Origin: Cryptomeria japonica
Taxonomy: Eukaryota; Streptophyta; Pinopsida; Cupressales; Cupressaceae
Assembly (NCBI RefSeq): GCF_030272615.1
Contig: NC_081413.1
Span: 554,863,136-554,927,135 of the forward strand
Reading direction: 5' to 3'
DNA length: 64,000 nt
The position numbers were made by a program, and so were the translations under genes. Below, piece after piece: positions 11,458-22,882 of the stretch. Numbering within the stretch: the first letter of the stretch is position 1; the number at the start of each line of letters is the position of its first letter. The notes under the pieces are model-generated. The model was not told the DNA's origin. It did not search any database and saw only the letters and a list, made by a program, of their open reading frames with translations.

Positions 11458-11990
11458 ATAAGTATGTTCATAAGATAGAAGATTCCAGGATGAATGTTAA
11501 ATGTTATGCATGTGGAAAATTTGGTCATATGGCTAATCAATGCAAGTCAAGAAATTATGCTGGCTTTAGCAAAGCAATTTAAAAGAACAATGTTACATGC
11601 TATGCATGCAATGAGGTTGGACATATTGCTAAGTTATGTAGAAGCATAAATCCATCGGTTGGTAATGAAGGATCAAATGAGAAAGGGAAAGAAAAGGTAA
11701 ATGAAATCCAGCAAGATCATACCCAGAGATGGGTTAGGAAGTCATAAGAACAATCAGCAGATGGAAATGTTCTTGTTACTCAACCGATAGAGGAGGTTGC
11801 TCCTGCACCAGCAGGAAGCTCATCCGGTAACTAAGGCAGATGCCTTAGGGGTAGGCAAAATTCATGAAGATAGTGCATATACCCCAGGAAGAGGTTTTGG
11901 AAGATGTTCTAGACATTGGAGATGCTTATCCAACATGGAGATGTTTGATCGAGATTCAGTGTCTTCCACCGGAAGTCATTCATGTCAATG
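11458..11990 (+). pseudogene. Gag C-terminus with two CCHC zinc knuckles
   Basis: Two knuckles of pattern C-x2-C-x4-H-x4-C are visible: CYACGKFGHMANQC at 11502-11543 and CYACNEVGHIAKLC at 11598-11639. Both are complete in their metal ligands, as in retrotransposon nucleocapsid proteins that package RNA. A stop (TAA) lies between them at 11579 and more follow (11744 and after 11830). Lys/Gln-rich sequence and a PIEEVAPAPAG segment follow. The upstream capsid part is missing because element A is inserted directly before. Confidence 0.8.
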
Positions 11991-12193
11991 ACGGATTAGG
12001 GTTTATTGGAGGTTAAAATGATGAATTCACTTCATTTTTTATCACTTTGCATTCATAGCGATTCAAAGAGATTTGGAGGAAGTCTGAGGCGATTCAATGC
12101 GATCGATATTTTCTTGAGCAATTTTACTAGCAATTCGAAAGAGTTCTTTTGAGGTTTTAACTGGCAACTATTCACAAGTATTTATCTTTCATC

Positions 12194-14168
12194 ATGGAAG
12201 CGGGATCATCATTTGTACCTATTTTTATTGAAAATCCTACTATTGTTGAGGTCAAGGACCATCCTAGGCCAATTTTCAAATGATGCCCATATATAGTCAC
12301 CTTAGATGATTCGATTGGCGCTTTTTCTCATGTCCCAGAAGGAGTCGTGTATGTTGAAGATGTCAGAGCTTACATTCACTGTCATATTAAGGATTTGGGA
12401 ATGAGTGATATTAAGAGCATATACATGAGCGAGTTAATGGGAGATTCTAAAAAGATTAAGTCCGAGTACCAGCATATTGAGGATCTAGGGTTTACCGACA
12501 TTCTGGATATTCTAGAATTTGAGGATGAAATTATCATATATGTCTTAAGAAGAGTACATGGAGAATTTATCTGGTTGGATAGACCATATAAGATCTTGAA
12601 GGAGGCCATCAGAGCAGTCACTAGTTTACTGCAAGTTGGACAACGTCCTGAGAAGAAGGTTTCCAATGATCAAGTCAACAAGATCACCGACACAAAATCA
12701 AAAAAGCGATCAATGAGGATTAGTACTATCACTGACAGAGACATCAGATTCAGAAGCATGGTCATTGGTTACAAGGTAACACAATCAAACTGACTGAATT
12801 CTCTTTCTAGCTCTTGCATTTATGCATCTCACAAAATGATGAGAGAAAATGAGAAGTTACATCTATATGGTTGGATGTAGGATGAATTGTTGATTAACCT
12901 TTGAAAGATCAAAGGAGAGAAGAAAGGAACATTCTGATATAGAAACCTAATTGTCTATTTAATGTTGCTTTTCATCAATGAGACTCCCAGTTTTGGGAAG
13001 AGACAATGATGTTTCATATCTCAGTAGGGAGGCAACTAAAATAATTCATTGCTACATTGGGTAGTCAGAGAGATGAAAAAGTGTGGGGTTACTTTAAGGA
13101 ATTTCATAAGACTATGAAATATAGGGAAAGGGTTCCGAAGCACATTGTTGAAAAGTACTCAATTGAGATATGCTTCATGGTTAAGAAAGATGAAACTTTG
13201 ATGGAAGTTGTAAAGCCTCAGAAGATATGGATTGAAGAGATGGGTTATGAAGTTGATGCACATATTCTAGATGCATATGCACAAATGCTAATCGATGCAC
13301 CTATTGATGAAACTATTAAAACCTTTGGTTGCTAAGTACAAAAAGAAAGAGGTTGAAACTGAGTTTAACTAGAAGAAGAGGGAGAAGTAGCAGGGAAAAT
13401 CAAGCAAGTTTGTGGACTAGGTTTCATAGGACATTAAAGCATTAATTGATGTTGTTCTGAAGAAAGGGAGGAAAATGAAAGAGCCATAAATATTCATTGA
13501 GCCAATTGCACCAGAATCTGGATCTGATGATGACACACCCTTAGCATTCAAGAGGGTATTAAGGATGAAAACTAAAGAGACTAAGGTAGAAGCAACCGGT
13601 TAGGAAAGTTACTATCAGGGTACCAACATAGAAAATAGCACCAAAAGAAACACCTTTAGCCCCATCCGGTACTAGAAGAAGGAAGAAGATGAATGACATT
13701 GATCTTGCACTTGTATCTAGTAATGTAACTACTATTCCACCTAAGACTTGTGTAGAATTAGTAGATGAAATAACTAAAGATGGTATGTTGAAGAATGTGC
13801 AATTTTATTATGAGAATTTGGATGATGATGAACAGAGAGAAGTTGAGGAATCATTTTTGTTGTATTTGGATATTTATAAGAAATTTTTGTTAGAAATTGA
13901 AAACCAAATATCGGCACAATTATATGACATATTAGATGCTAGAAGATTATCAGCAATGGAGCAGGACAGACATATAAAGATTCAGGAGTTGTTATTTGTT
14001 TGTGTTTCTATTACTCCAAAGGAGATGGATAGGACTCTTGAAGTTGCAGATAGGAAAATCTTTCACAACAAACATAGAATAATCAGTCTTATGTTAGGTA
14101 GGGTCAATGAGATAGTCAAGGAGACCCACAAGGCATGGATTAAGTTCTTTGAAGCAAACTGTGGTTTT
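12194..14168 (+). pseudogene. Large extra ORF of element C, N-terminal part, unknown family
   Basis: Starts ATGGAAGCGGGATC (MEAGSSFVPIF) after a leader-like stretch. Frame 2 runs to about 13000 with stops (TGA at 12281 where Trp is likely, TGA at 12790 where Arg CGA is likely, then 12879, 12902, 12937), then shifts near 13040 into a clean frame with VWGYFKEFHKTMKYRERVPK, then again before 13689, where 160 codons are open up to the copia-2 insertion after FFEANCG. The protein is charged and mostly helical in look, with no catalytic motif I recognise. The pieces join in sense across copia-2 with the part at 21457. It could be a captured host gene, an env-like accessory ORF or a retroelement-specific protein; I cannot choose. 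Confidence 0.6.
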
Positions 14169-15584
14169 TGTTGGCATTTGCATGAAGATTGCATTAATGA
14201 AATATTATGTTGTCATTGATATCAATTAACCGGCAATGATGTTGTTATAATGTTGTTTTGTAATCGGTAGGAAGAGCTAGTGAAGGGAATTGCAACCGGT
14301 AGGTGATTTTGTGGAGTGAACCGGTATTGCTAAGTAATGGTGAGATCAACCAGTAAACCCTACCTGTTGATATGATAAACCCTAACCAATGAAGTTTTTT
14401 GTATTGGTTTATGATCTAATGATGAGCGGTAATGATTATGACACGTATGCATGTTGTATGAGAAGAGTTTCAAAAAAAAATTGGCATTTTGAGATAACAG
14501 TATTTATCTTGGGAATGAGAAAGTGCATTGCATGTAATGCAAACCGCGTGATGAGTTACAAAGTTTGATGAAGTGGTGATCAAGGAGCGGTCGAGGCTAT
14601 CTTGAATGATGTGCAAAGATTTTTATGTAATCCAATGGTCATACTTGAATCGATTTGTTTTGTAATCTCTATGAGAGAATTAGGTTTGTATTGTGTTACT
14701 GACCTATTATTTTATTTATAAGGTCGACGAGTTGTTTTGTTTCAGAGTTGACAATTTGTAGTTGAGAGGGAAAGTGTGGTTGCTGAACCAGATGATGTAT
14801 TTGTAGGTTTGTGTAAAGGTAGATAGGAGTATGAAAAAGATATGAATAAGCAAGTGTAGTGCTATTCAAACAGATCAACAAACCCCTATTTTTCTCTAAC
14901 AATTACAACAATTAAATCCCCTAACCGGGTAAGCTCTAACAAGCTTAGTGTTATTCAAATCCTCTAAATAGGTGGTCCATTAGTTTGGATTTCAAATCCT
15001 CTACTGAGGTTACTCCTCATAGGGTATTGCCTCTAATAGGACATTATAGTCAATCCCTTAACCGGGTGGTCCCTAACAGGATCCGTTCTTAACAGGACTT
15101 ATTGTAAAGCTTTTACAGGCTTGGCTCCTAACAAGGCGAACTTCAGAAGAGTTCAAAATACTTGTGGGTATTCATCCCCACCGTGGTTTTTCCCATTTGG
15201 GTTTCCACATCAAAAATATTGTGTGAAGTGGTGAATGTTTTTGTGGTTATGTTTGCTATGGTTGAATTGCTTAACTGCTAAATCCACTTTGATATGTTAT
15301 GTTGACTGACAACAATCTGAAATGAGGCTATACTTATGTCAGTAAAGTATTTGGATGTTTGTGAGTTTCAAGTTGTTTTACTGTTAGTCTGTTATAACAG
15401 TCAACTGGTTTAACTTGACAATGATATTGCATTTGTAGTTCAGTGGTTTAACTTGTCAGTTTTGAGTTTGCTTTGAGAGGTTGATTTTAAGGTTGGTGAA
15501 AGTTATTATATTAGTTTTTATATCTACTGATTCACCCCCCCTCTCAGTAGTTAATCGGATCCTTATTCTTTCATCATACCATCA
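14169..15584 (+). repeat. 5' LTR of copia-2
   Basis: TGTTGGCATTTG..ATACCATCA, 1,416 bp. It contains an AT-rich TATA-like stretch near 14709-14722, an array of short TAACNGG-type units at about 14912-15135, the CCACCGTGGTTTTTCCC motif near 15179 and GATTCACCCCCCCTCTCAGT at about 15529. Confidence 0.93.
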
Positions 15585-15598
15585 ATTAGTATCAGAAC
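15585..15598 (+). other. Degraded primer-binding site of copia-2
   Basis: ATTAGTATCAGAAC where ATTGGTATCAGAGC is expected: two G-to-A transitions. Confidence 0.75.
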
Positions 15599-15654
15599 TT
15601 CTTAGGTCCTATAAGGTCTAAGCCTAATAGCTTGAGGTAAAGATCTTGTAGAAC

Positions 15655-18600
15655 ATGATGAAGAAGGAAGGTCCAAAGTTTAATAGAGAGAACTATAGGA
15701 TATGTAGTGATAGAATGAAAATTTATATTAAGAGTCTAGGAAGTCAATACTGGAAACATGTTGGTACTCAATATGTTGCACCTAGTGGGATTATGATTGA
15801 TGATCAGAAGAAAGAGCAACAAGAAAACAAATCAAGCACTAGAAACTATTATCAGTTCTTTGTCTGATGCAGAGTATGTATATTTCCATGGTCTAGAGAC
15901 TGCATATGAGGTATGGAAGAAACTTGAAGAGATTTATAGCAGTGATGAACATGTGAAGATTGTCAAAGAAGAGAGTCTAAGAGAAAAGTTTGATGACATG
16001 TAGATGGCTGAAGGTAATAATATTCAATAGTATGGTCAGAGGATAAAAGAGATAGTTGGTGAGATCAAGAGTGTTGGTGGTAAATTGGAAGATGCCACAG
16101 TGGTTACCAAGGTGTTGAGAACCCTTCTACCGGTCTACACTATCCGAGTTGCAGCCATTCAGGAGCTAAAGTCTATTGACAAAACTAAGGTAACCCTTGA
16201 CTCCATCATTGGTAAGCTTACTACTTTTGAATTAAATAGTTATGATGGTAGCATTCAAAAATCTGAATATGCATTTAGAGCTTCAATTTCTAACCCATCT
16301 ATGAGGAAAAGTAGAGATGTCAATCACAGTTATGAATCTAGATCCAGCAGAGAAGTTGAGGATGAAGACATTTTAGTTGAGCTTGAAGCATTGTTGGCCA
16401 AGCAGTTGCCCAGAGGTATCGGTACGTACAAAGGTAAATTACTTTTGAAATGTTTTGCATGCAATAAGATTGGACACATTGCAGCTAACTATCATAATGG
16501 TGACAATGAGCACAAGCGAGAGAAGTTTAAGAAGTACAAAGGAAAAGGAAAAAGAGATTGTCTTATTGTAGTTGATGGTGGTATCACTGATAAGAAATTT
16601 GAGGGTGATGTTAATGAAGACATTGTCTTTGTAGCCATTAAAGAGGAGACATTTGATCAGAAAGCATTAGTTTTCGCATGGATGATTCTGATGATTGGAT
16701 CATTGATAGTGGTTGTTCATGTCACATGACCGGTGACCGGAGAAAATTTCTTTCTTTGAAGGAATTTGATGGCGGAGTTGTGAGATTTGGTAATGACTCA
16801 CCTTGCATGGTAAAAGGTAAGGGAACTATTTCTCTTAATGGAGAGAGCAGTGCAGATGATGTACGATCTTTTGAGTGTTGCTCAACTCAATGACAGAGGA
16901 TATCCATTGGAGTTTAATAATGGAATGTGCAAAATCTATGGGAGCAAAGGTGAACTGATTGCAACTGGCAAGCAGACTAAAGGTAACATGTTTCACCTGA
17001 ATCATAAAGTCAACAACTAATTAATTGCTAAAGTACATGATAGTTGGTTTTGGCATAGGAGATTTTATCATATAAATTTTGATAACATTGTTAAATTGAG
17101 TATGTCCCAAACAGTTAGAGGTTTGCCTCAGTTGGACAAACTAGTTAATGCTCTATGTAAGGAATGTCAGTTGGGAAAGATGACATCCTCAACTTTTAAG
17201 AGCAAATTTTTTTCAGTAGAACATTTGATAGATTTGGTTCATACAAATCTTTGTGGACCAATAAGAACCAAAAGTATTCAAGGTGACAGATATTTTATGT
17301 TCTTCACTAATGATTGCTCAAGAATGATGTGGGTCACATTTTTTAAGGATAAAACATAAGAATTTAGTAAGTTCAAGGTATTCATGGCCTTAGCTAAAAA
17401 GGAGAGTGGTAAGAAGATAAAGTGTTTGAGGACTGATCAAAGTGGTGAATTCACTTCTGTGGAATTCACTAGATATTGTGAAGAAAATGGTATCAAACTG
17501 CAGCTTTCTGCACCGAGGACACCACAGTAGAATGGTATTGCAGAGAGGAACAACTAGTCAGTTGTTGAAGCTACTAGAATGATGTTGATACAAGGAGGTG
17601 TAGCAAAAACTTTTTGGAAAGAAGTTGTCAACACAACTGTCTACACTATGAATCGAATATTGGTAAAAAGAGGTAAGGATAAGACTCCTTATGAACACTG
17701 GTATGGTAGATCACCTAGTGTTAGTTATTTCAAGATATTTGGCAGTAAATGTTTTATTAAGAGAGGTGACTATGTTAGTAAGTTTGAGGCTAAAAGTGAT
17801 GAAGGTATATTTCTTGGTTACTCCACCAAGAGTAAGGCCTACAAATGTTATAACAACTGAACACAAAGAATCATTGAGAGTGTTGATGTTCGAGTGGATG
17901 AGTATCCTAAAGTCTTGGGGGAAACTAGTATGGAGAAAAAGGATGAAGATCCTTGCATTTTGTTTTTGGAACCAGAACTAGTGAAACCTGAAACTAGTAA
18001 AGAGAATGTTGTTGTACCAATTCAACTAGAACGAGTAGATTCAAAAGAAGATGATGATAATGAAGAAGAAGAACCTAGAGATAATGATCATGTTATTCCG
18101 AGGAGTGTTAACCAGAAGAAAAATTAGAGAGAATTATTGCACGATCTCCACTATTGAGCTCAGAACTGCTAAGGAAGCATTTGGAGATGATCATTGGATC
18201 AAAGCTATGGAAGAGGAGCTTGATCAAATTGAGAAGAATAACACATGGACCTTAGTACCCAGACCGGTGAATAAAAATGTGATAGGTACTAATTGGGTAT
18301 TCAGGAACAAACTAAATGAAGATGGTGTAGTAGTTCGAAACAAAGCTAGATTGGTTTGCAAAGGTTATGCACATGAAGAAGGAGAAGATTATAATGAGAC
18401 TTTTGCACCAGTTGCTAGACTCGAAGGTGTCAAAACTTTACTTGCATTCGTAGCACATAAGAGATTCAAAGTATATCAGATGGATGTGAAGTTAGCATTT
18501 TTAAATGGAATATTGGAAGAAGTATACATTGAGCAGCCAGATGGTTATGCTTTGACTGATGAAAAAGACATGGTATGCAAATTGCACAAGGCACTATATG

Positions 18601-19686
18601 GGTTAAAGCAAGCATCGAGAGCATGGTATGAAAGGCTTCATTCACACCTGATGGAGATAGGTTTTCAGAGAACCAGTGAAGACAACAACATATATCTCAA
18701 ATCTGAAGGAAATAAGATATTGGTTAGTGAAGTGTTTGTAGATGATATCATATTTGGAGGCAATGATGACTTGAGCAATGACTTTGCAAATGAAATGAAA
18801 AGTGAGTTTGAAATGTCTCTAGTGGGAGAGATAAAAATTTCATAGGCTTACAGATACAGCAAATGAAGAGTGGTATTTTCATCACATAGTCTAAATATGT
18901 GAAAGAGGTATTAAAGACATTTGGTATGAGTGACTGTAAACTAGTTGGGACACCAAAGGTTACAAGTTCTAAATTGTCTAAGGAAGATGAAGCCACGTCT
19001 ATTGATGAAAAGGAGTATAGGTCAATGATTGGGAAATTGCACTATGTTGTTCACAGCAGACCGGATATAGCTCATGCAGTTGGTCTAGTTGCTAGATTTC
19101 AGAAGAATCCAAAGGAAACACATTTGATAGCAACCAAGAGGATATTCAGATATTTGAAAGGCACTATTGACTATGGATTATGGTATCCATATGCAGGTAA
19201 CTTTGATTTGAAGGTGTACACAGATGCAGACTGAGTAGGTAATGTTGATGATAGGAAAAGCACAACCGGTGAAGCATTCTTTCTTGGAGGAAGACTTGTT
19301 TCATGGAGTAGCAAGAAGAAGAGTTGTATGTCACAGTCTATTGTTGAAGCTGAGTATGTTGCAGCTTATATGAATTGTACCCAGGCTATCTAGATGAGAC
19401 ACATTCTAGAAGGTTTCAAGATGAAGTTTACAGAACCTGTAAAGATCTTATGTGACAATACTAGTGCCATAAATATTTCCAAGAACCCTATTTGCATGCA
19501 CGAACCAAGAATATTGAATTGAAGTATGATTTCTTGAGAGAAAAAGTGCATAGTAAAGATGTGATATTGGAGCATGTTTCTACCAAGGAGCAGCTTGCAG
19601 ATATCTTTACTAAACCTCTGCCTAAGATTACTTTTGAGTATCTTAGAAGACAGCTAGGGGTTGTACTCATCCATGAGGTCAATTGA
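15655..19686 (+). pseudogene. Copia-2 gag-pol polyprotein, frameshifted and with stops
   Basis: Starts ATGATGAAGAAGGAAGG (MMKKEGPKF). Segments in different frames show frameshifts near 15850, 16700, 16870, 18050, 18840 and 19490. Gag 15655-16640 with a knuckle CFACNKIGHIAANY whose last Cys is Tyr; protease WIIDSGCSCHM at 16693; integrase HRRFYH..CKECQ zinc site near 17055-17175, core with the first catalytic Asp changed (HTNLCGP) and TDQSGEF kept; reverse transcriptase with FVDDIIFGG near 18735; RNase H YTDAD then TGA for the expected Trp, DNTSAI and a C-terminus at LIHEVN. It is inactive. Normal length for a copia polyprotein is about 1,300-1,450 residues, matching this span. Confidence 0.9.
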
Positions 19687-20027
19687 GCATGATGTAGAGT
19701 ACATTAGTCCCAAAGCTACTTGCATAATTTTACAACAAGATTGGTGTATAAGTGGAGTTATTCCACAGGGTGAGCATCAAGTTGCGGGTTGATGATGCTT
19801 AGCAATGAAATTTGACATTGCACGTTTTACTTTCACTTTGGCATTGTTGTCAAAGGGGGAGAAAAACTATATGATTATGGGAAGAAGAATTGTATGATTG
19901 ATAGAGAGAAGGTTTATAGCTAGTTACCAGCTGAAGACAAGGAGAGTACATGGTAAAATGTAAACCAGGATTCCTATTCACAATCATAGCAATCAAGGGT
20001 ATTTATACTTGTATTGCCATCAATGCC

Positions 20028-20039
20028 AAAGGGGGAGAT
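20028..20039 (+). other. Polypurine tract of copia-2
   Basis: AAAGGGGGAGAT directly before the 3' LTR. Confidence 0.8.
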
Positions 20040-21451
20040 TATTGGCATTTGCATGAAGATTGCATTAATGAAATGTTATGTTGTCATTGATGCCAATTAA
20101 CCGGTAATGATGTTGTTATAATGTTGTTTTGTAACTAGTAGGAAGAGCTAGTGAAGGGAATTGCAACCGGTAGGTGAGGTTGTGGAGTGAACCGGTATTG
20201 CTAAGTAATGGTGAGATCAACTGGTAAACCCTGCTTGTTGATATGATAAACCTTAACCGATGAAGTTTGTTGTATTGGTTTATGATCTGATGATGAGCAA
20301 TAATGATTATGACACGTATGTATGTTGTATGAGAAGAGTTTCAAAGTGTTTTTGGCATGTTGAGATAACAGTTTTTATCTTGAGAATGAGAAAGTATATT
20401 GCATGTAATGCAAACCGCGTGATGAGTTACAGAGTTCGATGAAGCGATGATCAAGAAGCAGTCGAGGCTATCTTGAATGATGTGCAGAGATTGTTATGTA
20501 ATCCACTGGTCATACTTGAACTGATTTATTTTGTAATCTCTATGAGAGAATTAGGTTTGTGTTGTGGTACCAACGTATTGTTTTGTTTATAAGGCTGATG
20601 AGTTGTTTTGTTTCAGAGTTGGCAATTTGTAGTTGAGAATGAGAGTGTGGTTGTCGAACCAGATGATGTATCTGCAGTTCATGTAAAGACAGATAGGAGC
20701 ATGAAAAGGATATGAACAAGCAAGTGTAGTGCTATTCAAACAGATCAACAAACCCCTGTTGTTTTCTAACAATTACGGCAGTTAAATCCCCTAACTAGGT
20801 AAGCTCTAACTAGCTTAGTATTATTCAAATCCTCTAACCAGGTTGTCCATTAGTTTGGATTTCAAATCCTCTACCGAGGTTACTCCTCACAGGGTATTTC
20901 TTCTAATAGGGCATTATAGTCAATCCCTTAACTGGGTGGTCCCTAACAAGATTTGTTCTTAATAGGACTTATTATAAAGCTTTAACAAGCTTGGCGCCTA
21001 ACAGGGTGAAGTTCAGAATACTTGTGGGTATTCATCCCCACCGTGGTTTTTCCCATTTTGGTTTCCATGTAAAAAATATTGTGTCAAGTGGTGAATGTTT
21101 TTGTGGTTATGTTTACTATGGTTGAATTGCTTAACTGCTAAATCCACTTTGATATGTTATGTTAATCGGCAGCAATCTGAAATGAGGTTGTACTTCTGTC
21201 AGTAAAGTATTTGGATGTTTGTGAGTTTCAAGTTGTTTTACTGTTAGTCTGTTATAATAGTCAACCGATTTAACTTGATAGTGATATTGCATTTGTAGTT
21301 CAGTGGTTTAACTTGTCAGTTTTGAGTTTGCCTTGAGAGGTTGATTCTGAGGTTGATGAAAGTTATTATATCAGCTTTTCTATCTACTGATTCACCCCCC
21401 CCCCCCCCTCTCAGTAGTTAACCGGATCCTTATTCTTTCATCATACCATCA
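20040..21451 (+). repeat. 3' LTR of copia-2
   Basis: TATTGGCATTTG..CCATCA, 1,412 bp; the first dinucleotide is TA where the 5' LTR has TG. The C run in the GATTCAC..CTCTCAG motif is 14 long here and 7 in the 5' LTR. Confidence 0.93.
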
Positions 21452-21456
21452 GTTTT

Positions 21457-22590
21457 TATACTTCACCAGGACCAAAGACAAATACTACAGACATCCCGAT
21501 TGAAGGGAAAGGTAAAGGTATTGTGGGTACTTCACCCTCAATTTTGAAAAATATTAAGATATTGGATATAGAGCCCCTGATAGAAACTAATGTACAGGCA
21601 AATGTTGAGATACCAACAGAATCAGAGAGTGTAAAGGTTGCAAGTGTACAGGTTACTAATGTTGAGGACAATAGTCTTTCGGATCAGAATGTATAGGATG
21701 AGGTCATAGTTCATAGGGAGGAACCGGCAGTAATTGATACTACACCAAGTGGCGAAGCCACCGGTGCAAGTGAGGAAGATATAAAAGTTAAACCATCAAA
21801 GGAGAAGAAAGGGGAATCTGGCAGGGAACCGGTAGTGAGTCCATCATTGTTTTCTATTGACATCTCGCGGGTTGAACAAAAAAGCATTACTGAGATGAGT
21901 TCTACTGAATTCATGATGATGGTTGCACATAAAATGATGAAGGAAGGGTCTATGGACAAAGGGGTTATTGATTAGTCTATCATTGTTTTGCATAGACTTG
22001 TCCCGGAGTGCAAATTTGACAAAGAAGTGAGCCCATCCGACAAGCTTAAAATTATCATAGAGCACATTTCAAAGGATTTTCAATCTCTATAGTAGATATC
22101 AAACCGACAGGCACTGGAGAGGTTTACATAGGCAAAAAGAGCAACATTAGATCAGATGATTGAGTCGGAGAGGAAGGAGATTAATGATAAGTTGAAGTTG
22201 ATAGATAACTCTTTAAGGCAGTGTACTAATATTTATAGAGTATGTTGTAACATAGGTTTACTTATAGCTGAATTTGATAAAAGGGTTAAGGATATTCAGG
22301 AGGATATTGTAGGTATAGTCATTTCACATTCTTTGACTACATCCATTGATGGTCAGATTTTGGTTTTGGAAGCTCAAGTTTTAGCTCATGAGAGAGAAAA
22401 AGATAAAATCATAAGGAGAGTCAAAGGTCTTAGAGGATTGGTGAGTCCCCGGTTGGATTCATTAAGTGTACATAAGGAGTGTATTGATATGGTTGGTAAG
22501 CCCACATCGGCAGAGGTTAATGAGAAAGAGTCATATGTCCATATGTTAAATGGACTTGTATCTATTTTTGGCACTTTCAAATTAGGTTGA
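21457..22590 (+). pseudogene. Large extra ORF of element C, C-terminal part
   Basis: After removal of copia-2 and one target copy, FFEANCG continues as FYTSPGPKTNTTDIP. This 1.1-kb half keeps one frame throughout and has only in-frame stops (near 21694, 21973, the pair at 22090-22095, and 22129). It has a Gly/Lys linker (IEGKGKGIVG), a Ser/Thr/Glu-rich middle and a long helical C-terminal part (22156-22590, 144 codons open) with a coiled-coil look. It ends at TGA 22588-22590, about 290 bp before the LTR. No known domain recognised. Confidence 0.6.
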
Positions 22591-22870
22591 GATACTTATC
22601 TAGAGCTTTTGGATAAGGCTTATCCGGATATTTTCAAATATATTCAGCTCTGGTAAGGTATTATGGGACATTCTTTGTACAGTCTTTTATTCTTCATCCC
22701 GATTTTTGTTATTTTTGGGCATTGATGTGAAAGGGGGAGAGATATTGGTGTGAAAAACTTAAAGAGTTGTATACATTAGGGGGAGTATATAAAAATATTC
22801 AGGAGGTATGGAGTATTTTGTTCAGATGGAAACCATGATCATTTTTCACATGAGTGTTGCTATCAATGCC

Positions 22871-22882
22871 AAAGGGGGAGAT
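22871..22882 (+). other. Polypurine tract of element C
   Basis: AAAGGGGGAGAT before the LTR at 22883. Two further purine-rich tracts (near 22730 and 22779) lie upstream and resemble it. Confidence 0.75.

Larger units (their letters stand above)
14169..21451 (+). mobile_element. Copia-2: complete Ty1/copia element with perfect TSD
   Basis: 7,283 bp flanked by GTTTT at 14164-14168 and GTTTT at 21452-21456. 5' LTR 14169-15584, degraded primer-binding site, gag-pol remnant 15655-19686, polypurine tract and 3' LTR 20040-21451. By eye about 6% of positions differ between the LTRs over their first 230 bp, mostly transitions, so the insertion is not recent. It splits the extra ORF of element C. Same family as copia-3 (minus strand) and close to copia-4. 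Confidence 0.95.
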
